The translations under genes were made by a program, and so were the position numbers. This document shows positions 36,969 through 46,054 of a stretch of 64,000 nt of DNA, one piece after another. Source of the stretch: Alteribacter natronophilus (GTDB taxonomy: Bacteria; Bacillota; Bacilli; Bacillales; Salisediminibacteriaceae); NCBI RefSeq assembly GCF_006007885.1, contig NZ_VCRO01000004.1:372001-436000 (forward strand). Reading direction: 5' to 3'. How positions within the stretch are numbered: the first letter of the stretch is position 1; every line of letters begins with the position of its first letter. The notes beneath the pieces were generated by a model. The model was not told the origin of the DNA. It searched no databases and was given only the letters and a program-made list of their open reading frames with translations.

Positions 36969-37817
36969 ATGAAGCCCGGCTATCAGGAAACCTATGCAGA
37001 TTATTTCAGCCAGCGTCAGGAAGAGTTTCAGGAGACATTGCTAAGTGATGCAGCCCAGGTTCGGGATAAAGTTAATGAAGTCCTATTAGTTGGAAATATT
37101 GATTTACTAGATAATGCCCACAAACTGGTTATGTATGCTCTTACAGGAGAAGACGGGGAGCCACTGTCTTCCTTTGCGGAAAAAGAGGGAGTTGCCTGGG
37201 CACAGCACGAGCTGACTCTTTCGTTTAAACTGGAATGGGTTCAGACAATCCGCAGGACGATGTGGCGGTTTCTTGAGACCTTTCAGGAAGCGGAAGGGAA
37301 CAGCAGTATTTCGTTCTTTGAACTTGAGAGACAGGTGAATGATATCATTGATCAGTTTCTTAACGGATTCTTTTTAAGCTACTCGCGGTATAAGGACGCC
37401 TTGCTGGAAGCCCAGCAGAAGATGGTTGAAAACCTGAGTGCGCCGATCATCCCGCTCAGTAAAGCAGTATGTGTGCTCCCGCTTATCGGAGAGCTGGATG
37501 AAAAAAGAGTGGCAGCCATCGAGAAAAAAATACTGCCTGAAATCAATCGCCTGCAGATGGAAACACTCATTATTGATTTTTCGGGGATTGCAAATATAGA
37601 CAGCCCAAGTATGAATCGCGTTATGACAACGATCAACGGCACCTACATGATGGGATGCGAATGTGTCATTACAGGGATGCGCCCTGAAATTGTACTCACT
37701 CTAACAAAAGAGGGACTCACTTTTGATTCCAAGATCATTACGAAGGGGTCGCTTGAGCAGACGGTGAATGATTACCTGATCGTAAATGACACAGACATGC
37801 CTGCAGAAAGCAGTTGA
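36969..37817 (+). CDS. RsbR-like stressosome protein with C-terminal STAS domain
   Basis: A 282-residue protein with an N-terminal all-helical non-heme-globin-like domain (1-150), linker and STAS domain (about 160-275) matching RsbR paralogues, which form the stressosome with RsbS and release RsbT under stress. The second RsbR phospho-site region is kept (VITGMRPEIVLTL). The first, normally a Thr in an ID-T segment, reads IDSPSM. No rsbS or rsbT is adjacent, as is usual for the dispersed RsbR paralogues. Confidence 0.85.
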   Translation: MKPGYQETYADYFSQRQEEFQETLLSDAAQVRDKVNEVLLVGNIDLLDNAHKLVMYALTGEDGEPLSSFAEKEGVAWAQHELTLSFKLEWVQTIRRTMWRFLETFQEAEGNSSISFFELERQVNDIIDQFLNGFFLSYSRYKDALLEAQQKMVENLSAPIIPLSKAVCVLPLIGELDEKRVAAIEKKILPEINRLQMETLIIDFSGIANIDSPSMNRVMTTINGTYMMGCECVITGMRPEIVLTLTKEGLTFDSKIITKGSLEQTVNDYLIVNDTDMPAESS

Positions 37818-37854
37818 AAGGGATCGTCGTTCCGCCTGCAATTAAGTGAAAATC

Positions 37855-37900
37855 AGACACCTCCTTTGTGACTGTATGTCACGCTGGAGGTGTCTTTTTT
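37855..37900. terminator. Terminator between convergent genes
   Basis: AGACACCTCC / GGAGGTGTCT around a 21-nt loop that itself contains GTGAC/GTCAC, then TTTTTT. Confidence 0.8.
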
Positions 37901-37906
37901 ATGCTG

Positions 37907-38305
37907 CTATGCTGCAGATTCAGAATTTCCTCTTTCATCGAGCTCATCCTTCAGGTACTGACTGCCGGCGAGAGCGAAAACGAGGCCGAGGGTGAAGACG
38001 TAGAAACCATACTGCAGGGCAGCGAGACCCTCGTTGGCTGCTGTATTCATAAACATGATCAGGGCTGCTGCCGTACAGAGAATCATGGGAATGGCAACAA
38101 GCGTAACCGTCGTTTTTTCCGGACTGTGAAAGACCGAGAAGAGCGGGTAAACCAGGGCAAATAATAGTAAAAGTGCAAAAATGGATTTTTCACCTGCTGC
38201 AAGAATGCTGTAAATGGAAGCGTCCCCTGTCCATGGTAAAAAGACACCAAGGGTACACAGAACGGTTCCGGCTGACATCATCAGTTTCGATCTTCCTGCA
38301 TTCAT
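37907..38305 (-). CDS. Four-helix membrane protein, unknown function
   Basis: A 132-residue protein with four hydrophobic helices and a polar, charged C-terminal tail. Helix 1 precedes FLPWTGD, a pattern seen in many small membrane proteins whose role is unknown. GGAG precedes the ATG. It is convergent with the RsbR-like gene. Confidence 0.65.
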   Translation of the reverse strand: MNAGRSKLMMSAGTVLCTLGVFLPWTGDASIYSILAAGEKSIFALLLLFALVYPLFSVFHSPEKTTVTLVAIPMILCTAAALIMFMNTAANEGLAALQYGFYVFTLGLVFALAGSQYLKDELDERGNSESAA

Positions 38306-38709
38306 TTCTCCAACTCCCCCTCAGGATGTTATAAGAAAGAACGGGCTCAGGGCCCATCCCACCCATATACGTTTATGCCCGGCAGAAGGGGTTTAGACCA
38401 AGTGATTCCCGGCTTAGGAGAATAGGGTTCCGAAGGTATGAGGTGCAGAGTCACTGGTTTCGTGAAATTAACATCACAGTTTATATAGAAGGAATTTTGA
38501 AGAATTGAGGTAATTATGTCCCTGTCAGAGCCGGTAAATATTATAAAAAGTGTTGAACGGGCACGATATCGGGAAAGGAAACATACCGGTAAAAGACATC
38601 GGTTATAGATGGGAAGATTGCCGGGGGGCTACGGCACTGGACTCTTTGGTTTTTTTATCGTAAAGTAATGCATGGCAAAGGACAGCGACTATCGAATGGA
38701 GCGAACGGG
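38306..38709. other. Leader region upstream of mgtE
   Basis: About 400 bp without a gene. B. subtilis mgtE has an Mg-sensing M-box leader here, but I could not match its conserved elements. No clear terminator precedes the start. Confidence 0.3.
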
Positions 38710-40068
38710 ATGACGATGAATATGACGGAAAACGAAATACAGCTTGCGATCATCCAGACCCTCCAGGAAGGGAAGAAGCGGGCCTTCCAGGAGATCATGG
38801 ATGAACTTCAGCCGTACGATATGTACTGGCAGTATAATGAACTGCCGCGAAAACATAAACATAAATATTTGTCCTACCTTTCACTAAGGCAGCTGACGGA
38901 GCTCATGAACGAGCTGGACCTCGATGGTCGTCAAGATGTGCTTCAGAAACTTGGTGTAGAGCGTTCCACCAAGGTGCTCGACCTGATGGAAAACGACGAG
39001 CTGGCCTCGTTTTTATCGGAGCTCGACGAGGACAAAATGGAGGAACTTCTCTATGAAATGAAGGACGAGGAGTCGGAAGTCGTCCAGAGTCTCCTTGAAT
39101 ACCCGGCGGAGACGGCCGGGCGGATCATGAACAACCGGTACGTGTGGATCGAAAAGCACTACACAATCGGCGATGCGGTGGAAAAACTCAAGGATTTCGT
39201 GGAGTACGCCGAATACTTAAACTACCTGTACGTGATCGATGAAGAGAAAAAGCTTGTGGGTGTCGTTTCCTATCGGGATCTCCTTTTGGGCGACGCCACT
39301 GATAAAATTGAAGACGTGATGTACAGCCGCGTTGTGAAAGTGGACGTGAACACCGACCAGGAGGAAGCGGCAAAGATCATCAGCCGGTACGACTTCGTCT
39401 CCCTGCCTGTTATTGAAGAGGATGAGACGCTGGCCGGAGTGATAACGGTCGATGACCTCATTGACGTTGTAATTCAGGAAGCGAACGAGGATATTGAAAA
39501 GCTGTCCGCATCGGGTAAGGATATCGATTTCAACACAAAGGCCTTCACCGCGGCATTCCGCCGTCTGCCGTGGCTGGTGATTCTCCTGTTTGTGGGACTC
39601 GTGTCAGGGGGGATTATCAGCGGCTTTGAAGAGACTCTCGACGCGGTAGTCGCGCTGGCCTTTTTCATGCCAATGATCGCCGGGATGACAGGAAATACGG
39701 GGACCCAGTCGCTTGCTGTTGTAGTGCGGGGGCTGGTGTCCGAAGATCTGACCCTTTCCCAGGTGGTGCGACTCATTTTCCGGGAGCTGCGGGTCGGAAT
39801 CCTGATCGGGATTGCCTGCGGGATTCTCATCACAATCATCGCCTACTTCTGGCAGGGCGACATGACGCTCGGGCTCGTCGTCGGAAGCTCTCTGCTCCTT
39901 ACGCTCATCATCGGTACGCTTGCCGGAACGATTATCCCGCTCATCCTGTATAAACTGAAAGCCGACCCGGCAATTGCCTCCGGGCCGCTCATTACAACAA
40001 TTAACGATATTCTGTCGCTGCTGATTTACTTTGGTATTGCGACAGCGTTCCTCGTAAACCTTACGTAA
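38710..40068 (+). CDS. mgtE: Magnesium transporter MgtE
   Basis: About 452 residues: N-terminal MgtE_N superhelix (40-140), two CBS domains (about 150-265) that sense cytosolic Mg, and five membrane helices with the pore motif PMIAGMTGNTGTQS. It forms a dimeric Mg channel gated by intracellular Mg. The start is uncertain between ATG 38668 and ATG 38710; the latter has a weak GGAGCGAACGGG before it. Confidence 0.93.
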   Translation: MTMNMTENEIQLAIIQTLQEGKKRAFQEIMDELQPYDMYWQYNELPRKHKHKYLSYLSLRQLTELMNELDLDGRQDVLQKLGVERSTKVLDLMENDELASFLSELDEDKMEELLYEMKDEESEVVQSLLEYPAETAGRIMNNRYVWIEKHYTIGDAVEKLKDFVEYAEYLNYLYVIDEEKKLVGVVSYRDLLLGDATDKIEDVMYSRVVKVDVNTDQEEAAKIISRYDFVSLPVIEEDETLAGVITVDDLIDVVIQEANEDIEKLSASGKDIDFNTKAFTAAFRRLPWLVILLFVGLVSGGIISGFEETLDAVVALAFFMPMIAGMTGNTGTQSLAVVVRGLVSEDLTLSQVVRLIFRELRVGILIGIACGILITIIAYFWQGDMTLGLVVGSSLLLTLIIGTLAGTIIPLILYKLKADPAIASGPLITTINDILSLLIYFGIATAFLVNLT

Positions 40069-40087
40069 AACCGCGCAATAGAACAGT

Positions 40088-40122
40088 GAAAAAGCATGGA
40101 GTTAGTTTCCATGCTTTTTTTA
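40088..40122 (+). terminator. Terminator of mgtE
   Basis: AAAAAGCATGGA / TCCATGCTTTTT hairpin with a 7-nt loop and T-run. Confidence 0.92.
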
Positions 40123-40173
40123 CGTGGCAGATCCAGACTGGATCTCTTATGTATACTTCGAATTAGAATATCT

Positions 40174-40635
40174 TCAGTTTTCCTTCTGTCCCCCATGGTC
40201 GATAAAATAACGGTCCTTCCGGTAAGCTACTGCCTCCATTGTGGCAATCCGGTCTTCCTCATGAAAAACTTCAATCCGGTAGAAGCCGGTGCGGAAGTTT
40301 CTGGTCGTCTCGGTGGCCCTGGCTGTTATCCGGTGTGCCGGGAGAGCGGCTTTCATGAACTGAATCGTGGTGGAAAGGCCCACGGATGTCCTGCCGTACG
40401 CATTGCAGGCAACGGAAAAAACGTGATCGGCAAGCGCATAAATGACAGCCCCGTGAACCGTACCGTGGGCATTTACCATATGTTCCTGCACGGTGAGAGA
40501 AGCCTCGGCAAAGCCTGCCTCAAACGCCGTTAACTCAATCCCGAGCGATGCTGCATACGGATCGTTTTTCACCTGCTGTAAAATCTCCTCGCGATGCTTT
40601 TCGAAAATCTGATTCTCATCGATTTTCTTTTTCAT
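40174..40635 (-). CDS. PaaI-type hotdog thioesterase
   Basis: About 153 residues of the PaaI/YbgC-like hotdog fold with the motif NAHGTVHGAVIYALADHVF, typical of acyl-CoA thioesterases. ATG 40635 is set by GGGGTG upstream; an open frame to 40734 has none. Likely hydrolyses an aryl- or acyl-CoA. It follows a GNAT gene on the same strand by 95 bp. Confidence 0.85.
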   Translation of the reverse strand: MKKKIDENQIFEKHREEILQQVKNDPYAASLGIELTAFEAGFAEASLTVQEHMVNAHGTVHGAVIYALADHVFSVACNAYGRTSVGLSTTIQFMKAALPAHRITARATETTRNFRTGFYRIEVFHEEDRIATMEAVAYRKDRYFIDHGGQKEN

Positions 40636-40730
40636 CGGAATCACCCCACTTTGATTTATCGAAATATTACTACAATTACACAACAGATCACAGCACACGT
40701 CAAACGCCAAATTAGAGTGGGACGGTCCCC

Positions 40731-41192
40731 TCATTTCAAAAGGTTGTACACATAAATTTCCTCATCGAACTCAGGGTCTATCAGGCCTGTATCTTTAAAG
40801 CCGTGTTTCCTGTAAAAATGTTTGGCAGCATCATTGTTTTTGGTGACACTGAGTACCAGTTCATCCACGTCGTATTGACGAAGGACAAACTCTTTCGTTT
40901 TTTCCAGAAAAACACCACCCAGCCCTTTACCCTGAAAACGGCGGTCGATCATGAAGCGGTCGAGCCATACATAACGCTCCTCCCTGTTTTCTGCTCCGAT
41001 CATCATAAAGCCCACTGCCGTCTCACCATTAAATAATCCAAAACATGACCAGTCGTTTTTTGTGTCGTAAAACGACTCCAGGAGAGAGATTTCGTTCGGT
41101 TCGATGAACGGTTCCTGGCTTTTTTCTGCTCTTAAGGCAATGACATAGCGCCAGTTTGATGAGTCGACGAGTAGTATCCTGAATGTTCCCAT
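40731..41192 (-). CDS. GNAT acetyltransferase, diamine/BltD-like
   Basis: A 153-residue GNAT with acetyl-CoA loop FQGKGLGGVF and KNNDAAKHFYRKHGF; the sequence plan (ALRAEKSQEPFIEPN at the start, WLDRFMID in the core) resembles spermine/spermidine acetyltransferases of the BltD/PaiA type. AGGAGG precedes ATG 41192. Substrate inferred by similarity only. Confidence 0.82.
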   Translation of the reverse strand: MGTFRILLVDSSNWRYVIALRAEKSQEPFIEPNEISLLESFYDTKNDWSCFGLFNGETAVGFMMIGAENREERYVWLDRFMIDRRFQGKGLGGVFLEKTKEFVLRQYDVDELVLSVTKNNDAAKHFYRKHGFKDTGLIDPEFDEEIYVYNLLK

Positions 41193-41446
41193 AACTTACT
41201 CCTCCTTTACCAGAAATTTATTAAATTTAACTATTTTTTACAGCAATATCAACCTTACTGAAGACAAAAAAGGCTAAGCAATTACGATACGTGGGTGGGA
41301 AGCGTATTCCATGCTACTGTTTGTTTTCCATTTGTTCGTTAAGCGAATGATAAAAATCCCTTAAAATGGGGGGAATGCCCACAACCAACTCACTTCTTAA
41401 TAATACATTACTTATAAAGCAGGAATTAAAGGGTGTGAGGTAGGCA

Positions 41447-42604
41447 GTGGATAAAACTAGTGGTTATTTGGGGGTTTTGCTCTCGAGAAAAGCTTGGAAA
41501 TTGATGGTTAAAAACAGCCCTCATTACCGGATAGCAATGTTGGCAAAAGCTAATGAGAATGTTAATCTTAATCTGTTTTTTTTCGAAATGAAGCAAGTTG
41601 ATAAAGAAAATGAAAAAATCAGAGGATATTATTTTGATCATAAAACAGGGGCATTTAAAACAGGTGTTTTTCCTTATCCTGATTTATTGTACAGGAGAGG
41701 TGGACCGACAAATGATTTAAGAAAGAGCTACAGGAGATTCCTTCGGCAGTGTCAGGATAAAGGTACAATTATGTTAAATCCAGGATCCTTGGGAAATTGG
41801 GCTGTTTACGATTGTTTCATGAAGGAGGAAACCTTAAAGCCTTATCTTGTGGAGACGATTCTGTACAAACGTCCTAAAGATCTATTTACTATGCTAAAAA
41901 AACACCCCACTCTTTACCTGAAAGGTGTGAATGGCCGGAAAGGTGAGCAGGTTATGAAGGTTAATTCCCGGTCGAGTAAACGCTTTACCTGTAAACGTTT
42001 CGACCATAGGAATAACAAGGTTTACTGCAAAAAGAATTTAAAACCAAGGGGTTTACTTTCAATCATTAATGATTTTTTTGGCGATAAAGAATTTATGGTT
42101 CAAGAAGGGATTAACCTTTTGGAGTTTGATGGTAGAAGAGTGGATTTAAGGGCTGAAATGCAAAGAAATAAAAAAGAAGATATTGTAATCAGTGGCATAA
42201 GCGCAAGAATGAGTCAGAGAAATTCACCCATTACTATTCACTCAGATGCTTACTCTTTAAACGAGTTCTTCGATTTACTGGAAATATCCGAGACGGAAAA
42301 AAAACTGCTTGAAAAAAGGATTGTGGAATTCCTGTACGCGGTATATGAATGTACTGAACGTAAGTTTGGTACTTTCGCGGAGATTGGAATTGATTTTGCC
42401 CTCACTAAAGATTTGCAGATTAAATTTATTGAATGTAATTCACAGAGTGCAAAGGTCTCTCTGTACAAAGCATTTGGTAAAAAGAAGTTGCATGAAGCAA
42501 TGGAAAACATACTGTCGTACGGTAAATATTTATATCAGAAAGAAACCGAAGAGCAACATAGTGACTTTTCAAATAAAGAACAGCCCGCCAGTGTGAAATC
42601 CTAA
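41447..42604 (+). CDS. YheC-like ATP-grasp protein, copy F
   Basis: A 385-residue protein with the YheC-type N-domain (GYLGVLLSRKAW and FPYPDLLYRRGG). The ATP-grasp reads LYLKGVNGRKGEQVM (Gly for the usual Pro after Lys), DGRRVDLRAEM, then ITIHSDAYSL where other copies have TN-GG, and IKFIECNSQ with metal Glu and Asn kept. GTG 41447 follows GTGAGGTAGG. Separated from copy E by about 5 kb of unrelated genes, yet as AT-rich as the array. Confidence 0.85.
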   Translation: MDKTSGYLGVLLSRKAWKLMVKNSPHYRIAMLAKANENVNLNLFFFEMKQVDKENEKIRGYYFDHKTGAFKTGVFPYPDLLYRRGGPTNDLRKSYRRFLRQCQDKGTIMLNPGSLGNWAVYDCFMKEETLKPYLVETILYKRPKDLFTMLKKHPTLYLKGVNGRKGEQVMKVNSRSSKRFTCKRFDHRNNKVYCKKNLKPRGLLSIINDFFGDKEFMVQEGINLLEFDGRRVDLRAEMQRNKKEDIVISGISARMSQRNSPITIHSDAYSLNEFFDLLEISETEKKLLEKRIVEFLYAVYECTERKFGTFAEIGIDFALTKDLQIKFIECNSQSAKVSLYKAFGKKKLHEAMENILSYGKYLYQKETEEQHSDFSNKEQPASVKS

Positions 42605-42717
42605 TTAATGCAGTTGTAGAAAAAAATGGTGGGAAGCTATGCTGATTTGATGCCATGACGGAAAATGGATCACTCAATCTTTTTTCTGAAATACAGGGCT
42701 GCAATCCATAATAAAAC

Positions 42718-42752
42718 ATAAAGGCCGGCTCCCATGGAGGACCGGCCTTTAT
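42718..42752 (+). terminator. Terminator of ATP-grasp copy F
   Basis: ATAAAGGCCGG / CCGGCCTTTAT hairpin. Confidence 0.85.
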
Positions 42753-42943
42753 TTGCCGCATAAGAAACTTCCACATCTCAATTTACCTCCCGGCTGACTA
42801 CGGCTACAAAAGGGGAGGCTTCTTCGGAGGCGCTTCCTTTTTTGGCGTTTAATTTTCTCCCTCCAAAGCGCAGCTCCTGTTTGATTAGAGATACCAGACT
42901 GTGGTAAACCTAAAGCACACGACTAAACTGCAAAGGAGCGCCT

Positions 42944-44419
42944 ATGACTCATAATCAGAACACAAACGTACACGACGAAACCGGCTGGAACTTTGACAAT
43001 TCCTATCGCAGGCTTCCGGATGCATTTTTTGCCGAAGTGGAGCCGATTCCTGTGCCTCATCCTGAGGACGTCACTTTTAATCGGACACTCGCGGAGTCTC
43101 TCGGCCTGAACCCGGACAAGCTGGCCGGCATGGAAGGCGCCGCCACCTTCGCGGGAAACTACCTTCCTCTCGGTGCCGAGCCGATCGCCCAGGCCTATGC
43201 GGGACACCAGTTCGGCAATTTTACGATGCTCGGGGACGGCCGTGCAGTCCTTCTCGGTGAACAGATCACTCCCGATGGCAGACGGGTGGACATTCAGCTG
43301 AAAGGCTCCGGCCGCACGCCGTTTTCCCGTGGAGGCGACGGACGTGCAGCCCTTGGGCCGATGATTCGGGAACACATTATCAGTGAGGCGATGCACGCCC
43401 TGAACATCCCCACGTCCCGGAGCCTCTCCGTCGTTACGACAGGCGAAGGCGTGCAGCGGGAGATCGAATTTCCCGGAGCGGTTCTCACCCGCGTCGCGTC
43501 AAGCCATCTCCGTTTCGGCACGTTTCAGTACGCAGCCAAGTGGGGCGGGTACGACAACCTGAAGGCGCTCGCCAATTACGCCATCGAACGCCATTACCCG
43601 GAGGCGGCGGATGAGGACAATCCGTATCTCGCGCTTCTAGAAAAGGTCATAAAAACCCAGGCAGACACCGTCGCTAAATGGCAGCTCACCGGCTTCATCC
43701 ACGGTGTCATGAACACCGACAACATGACTCTCAGCGGGGAGACGATCGACTACGGGCCGTGCGCGTTCATGAACACGTACGACCCGGCGACTGTATTCAG
43801 CTCCATCGACGTGCAGGGACGCTACGCATACGGCAACCAGCCCTACATTACCGGCTGGAACCTCGCCCGCTTCGCCGAAACGCTCATCCCCCTCATCAAC
43901 GACGATCAGGAAAAAGCGGTCGAGCTGCTTCAGGAAAAAATGAAGCTCTTCAGCGAGCGGTACCAGCAGAACTGGCTCGATGGCATGCGGGCAAAGCTCG
44001 GCCTGTTTGACACCGAAGAAGGCGACGAAGCGCTCGTGGAGGAGCTCCTCACCGCCATGGAAAAAACGCACGTGGACTTTACTAATACGTTCCGTGCCCT
44101 TACTTATGGCACGTTTCTGGAAACGTCCTGCGGCCGCGAACTGAACGACTGGCATGACAAATGGCAGAGCCGGCTCAAGCGGGAAGGACGATCGGAAGAA
44201 GACGTGCGCCGGCGGATGGAAACGGCAAATCCAGCCGTGATCCCCCGCAACCACCGTGTTGAGGAAGCCCTTGAGGCGGCTGTCAGCAAAAGTGATTACA
44301 CCGTCATGGAAAAACTGCTGGACGCACTCTCGGATCCGTACGACCATACAAAAGAATACGGCAGCTACACCGAGCCACCGGAATCCGAGCAGGGCTACCA
44401 GACATTCTGCGGGACGTAG
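42944..44419 (+). CDS. selO: Protein adenylyltransferase SelO (YdiU)
   Basis: A 491-residue pseudokinase-fold protein with SelO motifs: [29 protein letters not shown] and [11 protein letters not shown]. It ends YQTFCGT, where the Cys corresponds to the SelO C-terminal redox Cys/Sec position. SelO transfers AMP to protein Ser/Thr/Tyr and is linked to oxidative stress. AAAGGAG precedes the ATG. Monocistronic. Confidence 0.94.
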   Translation: MTHNQNTNVHDETGWNFDNSYRRLPDAFFAEVEPIPVPHPEDVTFNRTLAESLGLNPDKLAGMEGAATFAGNYLPLGAEPIAQAYAGHQFGNFTMLGDGRAVLLGEQITPDGRRVDIQLKGSGRTPFSRGGDGRAALGPMIREHIISEAMHALNIPTSRSLSVVTTGEGVQREIEFPGAVLTRVASSHLRFGTFQYAAKWGGYDNLKALANYAIERHYPEAADEDNPYLALLEKVIKTQADTVAKWQLTGFIHGVMNTDNMTLSGETIDYGPCAFMNTYDPATVFSSIDVQGRYAYGNQPYITGWNLARFAETLIPLINDDQEKAVELLQEKMKLFSERYQQNWLDGMRAKLGLFDTEEGDEALVEELLTAMEKTHVDFTNTFRALTYGTFLETSCGRELNDWHDKWQSRLKREGRSEEDVRRRMETANPAVIPRNHRVEEALEAAVSKSDYTVMEKLLDALSDPYDHTKEYGSYTEPPESEQGYQTFCGT

Positions 44420-44438
44420 TATCGAATAGCCATTTTAC

Positions 44439-44474
44439 AAAACCAGCACCCGACTTCCTGTCAGGTGCTGGTTT
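44439..44474 (+). terminator. Terminator of selO
   Basis: AAACCAGCACC / GGTGCTGGTTT hairpin with T-run. Confidence 0.9.
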
Positions 44475-44576
44475 TCCTGTTTTTAGGACGTGATTTTTTT
44501 CGGAATGGAGGAAAAAGGCTGTCTCCCATTGAATATGCTATTCTGCAGTGATAAAAAAACCTGGAGGAAGACCGCC

Positions 44577-45029
44577 ATGACCACATTAACACTGAAAACA
44601 ATTGACCGGACAAACTGGGAAGACGCCGTTCAGCTCAAGGTTCACGACGAACAGAAGCGTTTTGTCGCAAGCAATCTGTATTCTATCGCCCAGGCTCAGT
44701 TTCTGGACCGCTTCACTGCCAAAGGCATTTATCTCGGGGAGACGATGATCGGTTTTGCCCTGTACGGTATTGACGAGGACGATGACAACTACTGGATTTA
44801 CCGCCTCATGATCGACGGGCAATATCAGGGGAATGCTCACGGTTATGAAGCCCTACGGATGATTGTAAAAGAAATGGAACAGGGAAATACCGACGGCCGG
44901 CCGTGCGTGATGCTCTCCTATGAACCGGAAAACCACGGAGCCAGGCACGTGTACGGCAAAGCCGGTTTCAAAGAAACAGAGATGGCCTCCTGGGGAGAGC
45001 AGATGGCGAGATATGATTTTGTGAAGTAA
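44577..45029 (+). CDS. GNAT acetyltransferase
   Basis: About 150 residues with WIYRLMIDGQYQGNAHGYEAL in the position of the acetyl-CoA loop; the usual fourth-position Gly is Ala here. NHGARHVYGKAGF follows. ATG 44577 is set by GGAGGAAG. It is followed 13 bp later by an aminoglycoside-phosphotransferase-fold gene; the two are probably one transcript. Confidence 0.8.
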   Translation: MTTLTLKTIDRTNWEDAVQLKVHDEQKRFVASNLYSIAQAQFLDRFTAKGIYLGETMIGFALYGIDEDDDNYWIYRLMIDGQYQGNAHGYEALRMIVKEMEQGNTDGRPCVMLSYEPENHGARHVYGKAGFKETEMASWGEQMARYDFVK

Positions 45030-45042
45030 GGAGAGGAACACA

Positions 45043-45789
45043 GTGCCGGGAAGACGAATCGCAGAAGGAAACACAGCAGAAATCTATCAGACTGAAAACC
45101 GCGTAATCAAAGTATTCAAGCCCCATCTCCCGGAAACAGAAGCAGAAAAAGAGGCTCAAAAACAGAGGTTTGCCTTTGCTGCCGGTCTGCCGGTACCGGA
45201 AGTGATCGATGTTACGCCCCTTGAAGGAAGACCGGCTATCATCATGGCGCACGCACAGGGAAAAACGTTCGGTGACCTCTTCCTTGAAAACAGGGAAAGG
45301 GCCGAAGAGTTACTTGCGCTGTCCATCGACATTCAGCACACCGTCCACAGTCATTCGGCTGAGGGTCTGGAGTCCATGACCGGCAGGCTGAGGCGCCAGA
45401 TCGAAGCAGCACATCCACTCAGTGAAAAACAGCGGACTCTCCTGCTTCGGAAACTGGAGGAGATGCCGGCCGGAGAAAGTCTCTGTCACGGCGACTTTCA
45501 TCTTTTCAACCTGATTCAGGGGAAGCAGGAAGTCACCATTCTCGACTGGGTTGACGCAAGCTCAGGCAGCAGGGAGGCCGATATCTGCCGCACCTATCTT
45601 CTGTATCTCCAGTATTCCAAGGATCTGGCGGCGATGTATCTGCGTCTTTATGGTGAAGGAAAAGGAGTTTCCCGGGAGGCGGTTCTTGAGTGGCTGCCGA
45701 TCCTTGCAGCTGCCAGGCTGTCCGAACATGTCCCGACAGAAAACGAAGACAAGCTGATACAGATCGTGCACAAGGCGTACCCGGAGTGA
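45043..45789 (+). CDS. Aminoglycoside phosphotransferase-like kinase
   Basis: A 248-residue APH/ChoK-fold protein: N-lobe with EGNTAEIYQ and a Lys in VIKVF, catalytic CHGDFHLFN, and metal Asp in ILDWVDA. GTG 45043 follows AAGGAGAGG. Such kinases act on small-molecule alcohols or antibiotics; with a GNAT partner a modification or resistance role is conceivable, but no evidence names the substrate. Confidence 0.83.
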   Translation: MPGRRIAEGNTAEIYQTENRVIKVFKPHLPETEAEKEAQKQRFAFAAGLPVPEVIDVTPLEGRPAIIMAHAQGKTFGDLFLENRERAEELLALSIDIQHTVHSHSAEGLESMTGRLRRQIEAAHPLSEKQRTLLLRKLEEMPAGESLCHGDFHLFNLIQGKQEVTILDWVDASSGSREADICRTYLLYLQYSKDLAAMYLRLYGEGKGVSREAVLEWLPILAAARLSEHVPTENEDKLIQIVHKAYPE

Positions 45790-46054
45790 AGAGGGCGGGG
45801 CCACTATTAAGGCTTCAGTCCCGTTTTTCATTTGCAGAGAGTGAGCCGCGTCAGAAGAAGTCTGGCCTTAATAAGGTACAGGCTTTTTCAGCTTGCCCGT
45901 TATGTTTTCGTACGGAAGGCGCCAAGCCGGATTCTGCAAAGAAAAAATCTTCACTATGAATTTGTGAAAACATGCATTTGAAGAGAGGGTAAAGGGTATA
46001 AAAACCGAAGGAGAGCCTTTTATTACCTTATGGAGATGAACACAGGAGGCAATC

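Noticed and set aside
38400-38668. M-box magnesium riboswitch upstream of mgtE
   Set aside because: Expected from B. subtilis, but I could not align the conserved M-box elements, and there is no clear terminator before the gene.
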